Source: Halieaceae bacterium UBA5085
GTDB taxonomy: Bacteria > Pseudomonadota > Gammaproteobacteria > Pseudomonadales > Halieaceae
Assembly (NCBI GenBank): GCA_002414665.1
Contig: DIAF01000035.1
Coordinates: 14,293-43,980, forward strand
Length of the DNA: 29,688 bases
Reading direction: 5' to 3'
Position numbers and translations under genes: made by a program. The notes below the pieces were generated by a model. The model did not search any database. It saw nothing but the letters and a program-made list of their open reading frames with translations, and had not been told where the DNA came from. Positions 1 through 6,770 of this stretch are shown piece by piece. How positions within the stretch are numbered: position 1 is the stretch's first letter; each line of letters begins with the position of its first letter.

Positions 1-501
1 CGCAGTCGTCAGCGTGGCGGGTGCCTCTCCGTCCAGCGACAGCACCACACCCTCACGCGTCGGCCTGGCTGCGGTCACACGCGCCGGATTCAACAGCTCC
101 ACGCGCTTCTTGCTGCGCAGCGCATGCAACAAGGCCTGCCCCAACCATGCGTTCTCGACCACATGGCCCAGGGCGCCCCAGCCATAATCCGACCCGCGCA
201 GAATGCTGCTGCCAAAATGGCCTCGACTGGAAACATGAATGGTTTCTATCGGACACAGCCAACGCTGCAACAGGGGCCACAGTCCCAGGGACCGGTAGAT
301 GCGCTCGGAGCTGTAGCTCAGAGCCGTGGAGCGCGCGTCAAAGGCGGGGTGATAGTCGGGCGCTGCAGCGGCCGGCGGTGGCAGCGTAAAACCCTCAACC
401 AGCGTGATACGCACCTGCCCGGGCAGCCTTCGGGCAAGGGCCAGAGCCAGGCTGATGCCCACCATGCCGCCGCCCGCAATGACGACATCCCGGGCGCTCA
501 T
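1..501 (-). CDS. ubiH: UbiH-type FAD-dependent hydroxylase, N-terminal part (cut by window edge)
   Basis: This is the first 167 codons of a flavoprotein monooxygenase of the UbiH/UbiF/COQ6 family, which hydroxylates the ring of the ubiquinone precursor at the inner membrane. The N-terminus shows a Rossmann dinucleotide-binding motif (VVIAGGGMVGISLALALA, residues 6-23). Further on lie the family segments FDARSTALS (about 53-61) and HVSSRGHFGSS (about 89-99). The ATG overlaps the pepP stop codon as ATGA, so translation is probably coupled to pepP; no strong ribosome site precedes it. The order ygfB-pepP-ubiH is the conserved enterobacterial and pseudomonad order. The reading frame stays open to base 1, so the C-terminal two thirds lie outside. 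UbiF or UbiI are alternatives, but the position next to pepP favours UbiH. Confidence 0.9.
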   Translation of the reverse strand, partial: MSARDVVIAGGGMVGISLALALARRLPGQVRITLVEGFTLPPPAAAAPDYHPAFDARSTALSYSSERIYRSLGLWPLLQRWLCPIETIHVSSRGHFGSSILRGSDYGWGALGHVVENAWLGQALLHALRSKKRVELLNPARVTAARPTREGVVLSLDGEAPATLTTA

Positions 502-1820
502 CGCCGCCCCGCCGCCATCAGTTCCTCAATCGCGTCCGGCTCTCGTGGCACCAGCCCGGTGAGCAGCTCACAGCCGTCCTCCGTGACCACAACATCGTCT
601 TCGATGCGCACACCGATCCCGCGCCAGCGCGGTGCCACGTCGGTATTGTCCGGCGCAATGTAAATACCGGGCTCAACCGTGAGCACCATCCCGGGTTCCA
701 GCTGCCGCCAGGTGCCGGCCACGCGATAATCACCCACATCGTGCACATCCAGCCCGAGCCAGTGACCCGCACGGTGCATGTAGAAGGGGCGGTAGGCCCC
801 GGCGGCCACCAGGTCGGCGACATGGCCGGCGAGCAGCCCCAGGTCGCGCAGGCCGCGGGTAATCACCTCCACCGTGGCCTCGTGCGGTGCGTTCCAGTGG
901 TTGCCGGGGCGCACCGCGGCAATGGCGGCCTGCTGCGCTTCCAGCACAATGTTGTAGATCGCCCGCTGCTGCCGCGAAAACCGGCCGTCCACCGGGAACG
1001 TGCGCGTGACATCGGCGGCGTAGCCCTGATATTCACAGCCCGCGTCGATCAGCACCAGCTCCCCTTTGCGCATCGCACGCGCGTTCTGGGTGTAATGCAG
1101 AATGCAACTGTTTGGCCCGCTGCCGACAATGGACGGATAGGCCGGAAAGCGGGCACCGCCCTGAGCGAATTCATGCAGTAATTCAGCCTCCAACTGGTAC
1201 TCATACACACCGGGCGCTGCACTGCACATGGCGCGACGATGGGCCCTGGCGGTGATCTCCCCCGCGTGGGCCATCAGGCGCAGCTCAGCGGCGCTTTTTT
1301 TCAGGCGCAGGTCGTGCAGCATGTGGTCGAGGTCGGTGAATTCACCCGGTGGCACCGAGCCGCTGGCCTCTTTGCTGCGGATGAGGTTGACCCAGGCCAT
1401 GATGCGACGGTCGAAATCCGCGCTGCGGCCCATGGAGTAGTACACGCGCTCACGGCCCTCGATCAAACCGGGCAGGATGTCGTCGATATCGCCAATGGGA
1501 AAGGCATCGTCGGCAGCGTATTCACTGCAGGCGCCTTCAGGGCCCGCGCGATAGCCGTGCCAGAGCTCCAGCGTCGGGTCCCGCTCACGGCAGAACAGCA
1601 CGTATTCGCCATGTCCGCGGCCCGGAATCAGCACCAGCACCGCCTCCGGTTCAGGAAACCCACACAGGTAGTGGAAATCGCTGTCCTGACGGAAGGGATA
1701 CTCGGTATCGCGGCTGCGCAACTGCTCGCGCGCGGCGGGTATGATCGCGATACTGTTCGGCTCCATCAAGGCCATCAGGCGCTGGCGCCGCCGTGCGAAT
1801 TCCTGTCGACTGATTTTCAC
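498..1820 (-). CDS. pepP: Xaa-Pro aminopeptidase (aminopeptidase P II)
   Basis: A cytoplasmic dimanganese peptidase that removes an N-terminal residue preceding proline. From the GTG start at 1820 the protein has 440 residues, almost exactly the E. coli PepP length. The N-terminal creatinase-like domain begins MKISRQEFARRRQRL and is followed by the pita-bread catalytic domain. All five metal ligands are visible: D259 (IDAGCEY), D270 (ADVTRTFP), H353 (GHWLGLDVHD), E383 (TVEPGIY) and E407 (RIEDDVV). An in-frame ATG lies at 1859, directly after the ygfB stop. I prefer the GTG because GGGGA sits about 8 bases upstream of it and because the length and N-terminus then match the family. The stop overlaps the ubiH start. 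Confidence 0.96.
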   Translation of the reverse strand: MKISRQEFARRRQRLMALMEPNSIAIIPAAREQLRSRDTEYPFRQDSDFHYLCGFPEPEAVLVLIPGRGHGEYVLFCRERDPTLELWHGYRAGPEGACSEYAADDAFPIGDIDDILPGLIEGRERVYYSMGRSADFDRRIMAWVNLIRSKEASGSVPPGEFTDLDHMLHDLRLKKSAAELRLMAHAGEITARAHRRAMCSAAPGVYEYQLEAELLHEFAQGGARFPAYPSIVGSGPNSCILHYTQNARAMRKGELVLIDAGCEYQGYAADVTRTFPVDGRFSRQQRAIYNIVLEAQQAAIAAVRPGNHWNAPHEATVEVITRGLRDLGLLAGHVADLVAAGAYRPFYMHRAGHWLGLDVHDVGDYRVAGTWRQLEPGMVLTVEPGIYIAPDNTDVAPRWRGIGVRIEDDVVVTEDGCELLTGLVPREPDAIEELMAAGRR

Positions 1821-1859
1821 GCCGTGATCCCCACACCGCGGCGCTTCGCCGCGGTCCAT

Positions 1860-2471
1860 TCAGTGCAGCGCATCGGGCTTGCCCTGGAGTGCGCGCTCGC
1901 GGTCCTCCTGCCGGGCGCGCGTGTCGAGAAACACATTCACCGCCGCCACGCGCAGGTACTCGACCAGCGCGAAATAGGCATTCTCCGCTTCCTCATCCTC
2001 TTCATCCTGTTCCTCCGCACTGGCCTGGGCCATGGCGGCGAAGTCGCGCAGTATTTCCGTGCTGTCACCGGGCAGTGTTTCGCCCCCGGTGCCGCTGGCG
2101 GCCACCGTGCGGGCGAAGCCGGTGAGAAAGCCCCGGCACCAGTCAGCGAGGGATTCCGTGCGCACCGCGAGATCGTGGCTTTCATCCGCCAACAGCGGCG
2201 TGAAATCGAACAGGTCTTCCCCCAGCGCCTCGCTGCACTGCGCGTAAAGCTGCATGACCTCATCCGCCAGGGCACCGTGCAAATCGAGGTCCAGGGCCTG
2301 GTTCAATGCGTTGAGCCCGGCACCCGGTTCCGCGCTGTGGCCCGCGGCGAGCAGCCCGACCAGGCAGCCGTGTACCTCTGCCGGCGACAGGGACACCCCC
2401 TGCTCCAACAGCTGGTCGGCGACGTCGTCGAAGTCAAACAGCCCGGTATCGCCGGGTAGCCTGTCGAACAT
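1860..2471 (-). CDS. ygfB: UPF0149 / YgfB family protein
   Basis: A 203-residue acidic protein of the YecA/YgfB (UPF0149) family. The recognisable core runs from LSPAEVHGCLVGLLAAG (about residue 28 on) through DWCRGFLTGF to the acidic run EEQDEEDEEAENAYFALVEY and the C-terminal LRVAAVNVF. The short tail ending in LH also resembles E. coli YgfB. In Pseudomonas aeruginosa a YgfB homologue has been linked to regulation of antibiotic resistance, but the biochemical role of the family is poorly defined. The ATG at 2471 is preceded by GGGAG at a good distance; a longer frame reaches 2555 but lacks a ribosome site. It is the first gene of the ygfB-pepP-ubiH operon and diverges from the zapA side. 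Confidence 0.93.
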   Translation of the reverse strand: MFDRLPGDTGLFDFDDVADQLLEQGVSLSPAEVHGCLVGLLAAGHSAEPGAGLNALNQALDLDLHGALADEVMQLYAQCSEALGEDLFDFTPLLADESHDLAVRTESLADWCRGFLTGFARTVAASGTGGETLPGDSTEILRDFAAMAQASAEEQDEEDEEAENAYFALVEYLRVAAVNVFLDTRARQEDRERALQGKPDALH

Positions 2472-2579
2472 CCAAGTTACTCCCTGTAGTGCCTGTTTTT
2501 GGCGTAAACCGCCGCCGCAGTTCCACCGGATACTACGAAAAGGTCGGCAGGCCATTGAAATTTAATAACTTTTGCTGCG

Positions 2580-2608
2580 TTGACCTGTCACACAGCCAGC
2601 TCTATAGT
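2580..2608 (+). promoter_or_regulatory. Sigma-70-type promoter for the zapB-like/zapA operon
   Basis: TTGACC (2580-2585) and TATAGT (2603-2608) are separated by exactly 17 bases, with transcription expected to start near 2615, about 28 bases before the first gene. On the opposite strand GTGACA (2591-2586) followed 18 bases later by TATTAA is a weaker candidate promoter for ygfB. The two -35 boxes would then abut back to back. Confidence 0.7.
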
Positions 2609-2642
2609 AAGCGCTATATCCAGACAGCCCAAGTAGCACGTG

Positions 2643-2852
2643 ATGGCAGATACCCAGCTCCAGACTCTGGAGACCAGAATCGATGAACTGATCGCCCTGT
2701 GCCGGGATCTTAACCGGGAAAATCAGCGCCTGAAACGCGAGAACGACAGCTGGCGCCTGGAGCGTGAGGACCTCATCAGTAAAAACAACCTGGCGCGCAA
2801 CAAAGTCGAAGCAATGATCGCCCGCCTGCGGTCCATGGAGCAACGCCAGTGA
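2643..2852 (+). CDS. ZapB-like small coiled-coil protein (TIGR02449-type)
   Basis: A 69-residue, highly charged protein that is predicted to be a single long coiled coil. Its heptad-rich core runs LETRIDELIALCRDLNRENQ and on through RLKREND and LISKNNLARNKVEAMIARL. It corresponds to the small conserved protein found directly upstream of zapA in many gammaproteobacteria, and by shape and context resembles the division factor ZapB. A GTG lies one codon upstream at 2640; I chose the ATG, but neither has a clear ribosome site. The stop overlaps the zapA start as GTGA, which implies translational coupling and a likely common role at the Z-ring. The link to division is inferred from neighbourhood and structure, not demonstrated here. 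Confidence 0.85.
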   Translation: MADTQLQTLETRIDELIALCRDLNRENQRLKRENDSWRLEREDLISKNNLARNKVEAMIARLRSMEQRQ

Positions 2853-3175
2853 GTACGGTCAACACCGTTTCGGTGCACATTCTGGACAAGGAATACCAGG
2901 TCGCCTGCCCCGAAGACCAGCAGGCTGAACTGATCATTTCAGCGCGCTACCTCGACAAGCAGATGCGCGCCATACGTGACACCGGCAAGGTCATCGGCCT
3001 GGAGCGCATCGCGGTCATGGCGGCACTGAATATCAGCCACGAGCTGCTCAAGGCCTCGGGGCAGGGGTCGGTGCCTGCGGTGGGGGATGAAGCGGTCGAC
3101 ACGACGGCGGTCGCCAGCCTGCAGCGCAAGGTGGATGAGGCACTCTACCAGCTGCGGCAGCTGGAAATCGGCTGA
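2849..3175 (+). CDS. zapA: Cell division protein ZapA
   Basis: ZapA is a cytoplasmic tetrameric protein that cross-links FtsZ filaments at the division site. The 108-residue product has the expected two parts. The N-terminal globular domain includes TVSVHILDKEYQVACPEDQQ and the conserved LIISARYLDKQMRAIRDTGKV. The C-terminal helix includes LERIAVMAALNISHELL and the coiled-coil end LQRKVDEALYQLRQLE. It starts with GTG overlapping the stop of the upstream coiled-coil gene. The next gene downstream is the 6S RNA, followed by fau, which is the classical zapA-ssrS-fau order. Confidence 0.95.
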   Translation: MSTVNTVSVHILDKEYQVACPEDQQAELIISARYLDKQMRAIRDTGKVIGLERIAVMAALNISHELLKASGQGSVPAVGDEAVDTTAVASLQRKVDEALYQLRQLEIG

Positions 3176-3203
3176 GCGCAACCAGCCCGCCCTCCAGATC
3201 GTG

Positions 3204-3209
3204 TATACT
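3204..3209 (+). promoter_or_regulatory. Probable -10 box of the 6S RNA promoter
   Basis: TATACT lies 7-12 bases before the predicted 5' end of the 6S RNA, between the zapA stop and the RNA. No convincing -35 hexamer is seen 16-18 bases upstream, so the RNA may also be made by processing of a zapA transcript. Confidence 0.5.
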
Positions 3210-3215
3210 GGTGAC

Positions 3216-3396
3216 TGGATCCCTGGCATGGGCGCCAGGCAGACAGTCCTCGAGCCGATAAGTCTATACCCGGAGGTTCCTCGTTGCTGTTGGTGTGCAT
3301 GTCCGGCGTTGTCCGGAAAGCCTGATACCGTACAGGGCCCTCCTCCTTGAACCGTCGGGTTCAGGGCAACTCTGTCAACGTCATGCCGGGAATCCA
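3216..3396 (+). ncRNA. ssrS: 6S RNA (SsrS)
   Basis: 6S RNA mimics an open promoter and binds the housekeeping RNA polymerase holoenzyme, reducing transcription in stationary phase. The terminal stem is directly visible: bases 3217-3230 pair with 3382-3395 over 14 positions with one mismatch and one G-U pair. Conserved blocks of the gammaproteobacterial RNA are present, namely GAGCCGATAAGT near the 5' side, GTCCGGAAAGCC after the central bubble, and the hairpin CCTTGAACCGTCGGGTTCAGGG on the 3' side (about 3346-3367). The size of about 180 nt and the location between zapA and fau are canonical. The exact ends are estimated from the closing helix. Confidence 0.93.
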
Positions 3397-3404
3397 CCTC
3401 TCTC

Positions 3405-4007
3405 ATGCCATCTGAACCGGACGCGCGCAACGCCCTGCGACGCCAGCTTCGCGAGCGACGCAAGACGGTCCCAGCCGAACAGCAGGCTGCAGCTGCACGC
3501 GCCGTTGCCGAGCACATCCGCACGTTGCCCGACTGGGAGGCTGTGCGGCACATCGGCCTGTACTGGCCCAACGATGGCGAACTCGACACGGGGCCCCTTG
3601 CGCAGGCCTGCCGGAAGCAGGGCAAGCGAACCTACCTCCCGGTTCTGACGCAACAGCGCACGCTGGTTTTTCGCGAATGGCTGGACGACCAACCGATGGA
3701 GACCAACCGTTACGGCATCCCCGAACCCGACAGCAGCCAGCGCAGCTGCGAAGCGGCGGAACTGGACGTGCTGGTTATGCCACTGGTGGGTTGGCAGCGC
3801 GACGGCTACCGCCTGGGCATGGGAGGTGGCTTTTACGATCGCACCCTGGCTGGCGCCGGGGGTCTACTGCGTGTGGGCCTCGCCTATGCATGCCAGCAGA
3901 TTACCGGCTTGGAGGGAGCGAACTGGGATGTCCCGATACACTGGGTTTTGACTGAGTCCGGCCTGACAGCCTGCGCCGTGCAGGATCGGGCATCTCTTAT
4001 TCGATGA
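3405..4007 (+). CDS. fau: 5-formyltetrahydrofolate cyclo-ligase
   Basis: This enzyme uses ATP to convert 5-formyltetrahydrofolate to 5,10-methenyltetrahydrofolate, returning a storage folate to the one-carbon pool. The 200-residue length is typical. The N-terminus has the basic helix NALRRQLRERRKTVPAEQQ. The GLYWPNDGELDTGPL region follows, then the family signature DGYRLGMGGGFYDRTL (about residues 130-145) that forms the nucleotide and substrate loop. It follows the 6S RNA by only about 10 bases, and the ATG is preceded by a pyrimidine-rich stretch without a ribosome site. It is probably transcribed with the 6S precursor, as in E. coli. The last 11 bases overlap the end of the opposing small membrane protein gene. 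Confidence 0.95.
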   Translation: MPSEPDARNALRRQLRERRKTVPAEQQAAAARAVAEHIRTLPDWEAVRHIGLYWPNDGELDTGPLAQACRKQGKRTYLPVLTQQRTLVFREWLDDQPMETNRYGIPEPDSSQRSCEAAELDVLVMPLVGWQRDGYRLGMGGGFYDRTLAGAGGLLRVGLAYACQQITGLEGANWDVPIHWVLTESGLTACAVQDRASLIR

Positions 4008-4140
4008 TAACCCCGGCCTGCAACTCCGAGGCAGGTGAGGCAACCGAGTCGCTCGCGGACAGGGGCAACAGCATGGTAACCAACACGCCAATGCCGAAGG
4101 CGGCAGCAATCAACAGGAAGAAATCGGGCTTATTCTTCAC
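3997..4140 (-). CDS. Small single-pass membrane protein of unknown function
   Basis: From a GTG at 4140 the frame encodes 47 residues: a short basic N-terminus (KNKPD), one hydrophobic segment of about 21 residues (FFLLIAAAFGIGVLVTMLLPL), then an acidic, Ser/Ala-rich tail. It would sit in the inner membrane with the tail outside under the positive-inside rule. I do not recognise the family. AGAG lies upstream of the GTG at a usable distance, and TATAAA (4156-4151) could be a -10 box very close to the start. The frame extends further upstream to 4257, but that part is not membrane-protein-like and has no ribosome site. It meets fau tail to tail with an 11-base overlap. Its small size leaves some doubt that it is real. 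Confidence 0.5.
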   Translation of the reverse strand: MKNKPDFFLLIAAAFGIGVLVTMLLPLSASDSVASPASELQAGVIIE

Positions 4141-4257
4141 AACGACACTCTTTATACACAGTTCTCGCAATCCAAGACGGCAGATGGCTTCGCACTCGGC
4201 ACGCCACCAAACCGCACCCCCGGGATGACACAGCCACAGATCGCTGACGCCCTCCAC

Positions 4258-4317
4258 TTTTTTAGGGCTCTTTTCGGCCCTGCACTGAATCTTTTTGGCA
4301 ATTTTTCACAATTTTTT
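4258..4317 (+). other. Helically phased T-tract array (predicted bent DNA)
   Basis: Runs of four to six T lie at 4258-4263, 4271-4274, 4292-4296, 4302-4306 and 4312-4317. Their centres are spaced about 12, 21.5, 10 and 10.5 bases apart, close to one or two helical turns. Phased A/T tracts of this type curve DNA. The array sits downstream of ilvA and upstream of the small membrane protein gene, within the 253-base gap 4141-4393. That gap otherwise shows no convincing terminator. Confidence 0.5.
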
Positions 4318-4393
4318 CAAGTTTAGCTTAGCATTTATCGAAAGAAAACCCCGAAACTATTGAAATCTCGACATTTTCCTGATCAACGGGCCC

Positions 4394-5929
4394 TTACTGC
4401 CCCATTTGGGGTTGGCCGAGGTACAGCTGGTAGGCGCGATTGTCGGATTCATCCCACCAGGGATAGCCTACGGCATCGAGCACGTCGCGAAACGCCTTGC
4501 GCTCCGCACGCGGCACCTGCACACCGAGCAGGATGCGGCCGTAGGCGGCGCCGTGGTTGCGGTAGTGGAACAGGGAAATATTCCAGCGCTGGCCGAGGCC
4601 CGACAGGAACTTCAGCAGCGCCCCCGGCCGCTCGGGGAATTCCACGCGAAACACGACCTCATCCGCCAGGTCCACGGGCGCCCTGCCGCCCACCATGTGC
4701 CTGATATGCAACTTGGCCATCTCGTTGTTGGTCATGTCTTCTGTGGCGTAACCCTGCGCGTCCAGGTCCTGCAGCAGGTCGCCCAGGTCACTGCCGCCGG
4801 GAATGACAGAGAGGCCCAGGAATACCAGCGCAGACCCGGCATCGGAATAGCGGTAGTTGAATTCGGTGATATTGCGCCGGCCGAGGGCACTGCAGAAAGT
4901 GCGGAAACTGCCAGGGCGCTCGGGGATCGTCACGCTGATTACCGCTTCGCGGTGCTCGCCAACTTCGGTGCGCTCGGAAATATAGCGCAGCCGGTCAAAG
5001 TTGGTGTTCGCCCCGCTGACAATCGCCAGCAGATCCTGGTCCCGTACACCCGTCGTTTCGACATATTTTTTCAGGCCTGCCAGCGCCAGCGCGCCCGCGG
5101 GTTCGGCAATGCCGCGGGTATCCTCGAATATATCCTTGATAGCGGCGCAGATCTCATCGGTGGTGGCGGTAATCACCTCATCGACCGTGCTGCGGATAAC
5201 GCGGAAGGTCTCCTTGCCGATCTGCGCCACAGCACAGCCGTCCGCGAACAGGCCGACTTCCGGCAGTATGGCGCGTCGCCCCTTGCGCAGCGCCAGCTGC
5301 AGGCAGGCGGCGTCTTCCGGCTCCACGCCGATCAACCGGGTTTCCGGCCAGACGTACTTGATATAGGCGGCGACGCCGGCAAGCAGGCCACCGCCACCCA
5401 CCGGCACGAAGATCGCATCCAGCGGCCGCTGCAGCTGACGCACAATCTCCATGCCGACGGTACCCTGCCCGGCAATCACATCCGGGTCGTCGAAAGGGTG
5501 CACGTACACCATGGATTTTTCCGCCACCAGCTTCTGCGCGTACACGGATGCCTCGTCGAAGGTGTCGCCGTGCAGGACCACCCTCGCGCCCCGGTTGCGC
5601 ACCGCATCGACCTTGATCTGCGGCGTGGTGCGCGGCATCACGATGGTGGCCTTGACGCCCATATGCTGTGCCGCCATGGCCAGGCCCTGGGCATGGTTGC
5701 CTGCAGACGCGGCCACCACGCCACAGGCGCGCTGCTCGGCGGACAGCTTCTGCATCTTGTTGTAGGCGCCACGCAGTTTGAAGGAAAACACGGGTTGCAA
5801 GTCCTCGCGCTTGAACAGCACGCGGTTGCCGAGGCGGCGCGACATCAACATGGCTTCGTCGACCGGGGTCTCGCGCGCGACGTCGTACACGCGAGCATCG
5901 AGAATGCGCTTGATATACGAGGAGGGCAT
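4394..5929 (-). CDS. ilvA: Threonine ammonia-lyase (biosynthetic threonine deaminase)
   Basis: This PLP enzyme converts threonine to 2-oxobutanoate and ammonia, the first step of isoleucine synthesis. From the ATG at 5929 the protein has 511 residues, matching the long allosteric form. The PLP-binding lysine is K51 in FSFKLRGAYNK, with SAGNHAQG (75-82) and the phosphate-binding glycine loop GGGGLLAG (188-195). Two ACT-like regulatory domains follow (about 328-410 and 428-505), each with an IPERPGSF or FPERPGAL motif, so feedback inhibition by isoleucine is expected. The open frame extends upstream to 6106 across the rpiA promoter, but those residues are not family-like. It diverges from rpiA. 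No leader peptide with repeated Ile/Val/Leu codons was seen upstream. Confidence 0.95.
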   Translation of the reverse strand: MPSSYIKRILDARVYDVARETPVDEAMLMSRRLGNRVLFKREDLQPVFSFKLRGAYNKMQKLSAEQRACGVVAASAGNHAQGLAMAAQHMGVKATIVMPRTTPQIKVDAVRNRGARVVLHGDTFDEASVYAQKLVAEKSMVYVHPFDDPDVIAGQGTVGMEIVRQLQRPLDAIFVPVGGGGLLAGVAAYIKYVWPETRLIGVEPEDAACLQLALRKGRRAILPEVGLFADGCAVAQIGKETFRVIRSTVDEVITATTDEICAAIKDIFEDTRGIAEPAGALALAGLKKYVETTGVRDQDLLAIVSGANTNFDRLRYISERTEVGEHREAVISVTIPERPGSFRTFCSALGRRNITEFNYRYSDAGSALVFLGLSVIPGGSDLGDLLQDLDAQGYATEDMTNNEMAKLHIRHMVGGRAPVDLADEVVFRVEFPERPGALLKFLSGLGQRWNISLFHYRNHGAAYGRILLGVQVPRAERKAFRDVLDAVGYPWWDESDNRAYQLYLGQPQMGQ

Positions 5930-6049
5930 ATGCGTGATCCAGTAAAAAGCCAGCCCGCCATGGTAATGGAGCTTGGGCGGATTTTCAGCACTGATTGCGG
6001 GCGCACTGCGGGTTTTTTCGATATCCGACGGACGCTCCCCGTTATGCTT

Positions 6050-6055
6050 TATACT
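6050..6055 (+). promoter_or_regulatory. Candidate -10 box for rpiA
   Basis: TATACT lies 31 bases upstream of the rpiA ATG in the 157-base divergent gap with ilvA. A matching -35 hexamer is not obvious at 16-18 bases, so this is a tentative call. Confidence 0.35.
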
Positions 6056-6086
6056 TTCTGTTTTAGCATCAAGCGGGCAGGCGAAC

Positions 6087-6761
6087 ATGACACAGGACGC
6101 GCTCAAGCAGGCGGTAGCACAGGCCGCGCTGGACTATATCAAACCCCATCTGGAGCGCGACACCGTGCTCGGCATCGGCACAGGCTCCACCGCCAACCTG
6201 TTCATCGACTTGCTCGCCAGCCTGCGGGGCGACTTCAATACCGCCGTCGCCAGCTCCGAGGCCTCCGCTGCGCGGCTGCGCCAACACGGCATTCAGGTGA
6301 GTGACCTGAACAACGTCAACCAGGTCGACTTCTACATTGACGGTGCGGATGAGGCCAACGCCGCGCTGCAACTGATCAAGGGCGGCGGTGCCGCGCTGAC
6401 GCGTGAGAAAATCGTCGCCGCCGTGGCGCGCACCTTTATCTGCATCGCGGACGAAAGCAAGCGCGTGCACACACTGGGGCGGTTTCCGCTGCCCGTGGAG
6501 GTTATCCCCATGGCCCGCAGCCACGTCGCGAGAGAGCTGGTGAAGCTGGGGGGCGACCCGGTCTACCGGGAAGGTGTGGTCACTGACAACGGCAACGTCA
6601 TCCTTGACGTCCACAACTTCTCCATCCCGCAACCGCTGGCCATGGAGGCAAAAATCAACAATATCACCGGCGTGGTCACCAACGGCCTGTTTGCCCTGCG
6701 GCCGGCAGATATCCTGCTGCTGGGCACAGCGAACGGCGTGGAAACCCTGCGCGCCAGCTGA
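6087..6761 (+). CDS. rpiA: Ribose-5-phosphate isomerase A
   Basis: RpiA interconverts ribulose 5-phosphate and ribose 5-phosphate in the non-oxidative pentose phosphate pathway. The 224-residue protein has every family signature: the phosphate loop LGIGTGSTANLF (28-39), the active-site strand DFYIDGADEAN (81-91), GGGAALTREKIVA (99-111) containing the catalytic glutamate, and CIADESKRV (119-127). The open frame starts upstream at 5973, but the ATG at 6087 gives the usual N-terminus and follows a purine-rich AGGCG. It diverges from ilvA and converges on the flavoenzyme gene, with only 9 bases between the two stop codons. Confidence 0.96.
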   Translation: MTQDALKQAVAQAALDYIKPHLERDTVLGIGTGSTANLFIDLLASLRGDFNTAVASSEASAARLRQHGIQVSDLNNVNQVDFYIDGADEANAALQLIKGGGAALTREKIVAAVARTFICIADESKRVHTLGRFPLPVEVIPMARSHVARELVKLGGDPVYREGVVTDNGNVILDVHNFSIPQPLAMEAKINNITGVVTNGLFALRPADILLLGTANGVETLRAS

Positions 6762-6770
6762 GGCCGGCGC

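Noticed and set aside
1239..2459. A 406-codon plus-strand frame opposite pepP and ygfB.
   Set aside because: It spans two well-supported opposite-strand genes and their junction and shows no domain signature, so it is a shadow frame.
4262..4284. AGGGC...GCCCT hairpin with an adjacent T-run near 4258-4282 as a terminator for ilvA.
   Set aside because: The T-run lies on the wrong side for the plus strand, and for ilvA (minus strand) the hairpin is followed by A residues, so it does not form an intrinsic terminator.
4406..6304. A 632-codon open frame on the plus strand opposite ilvA.
   Set aside because: It is antisense to a fully conserved gene, has no family-like sequence and is rich in His/Arg/Gln as expected for the complement of GC-rich coding DNA.
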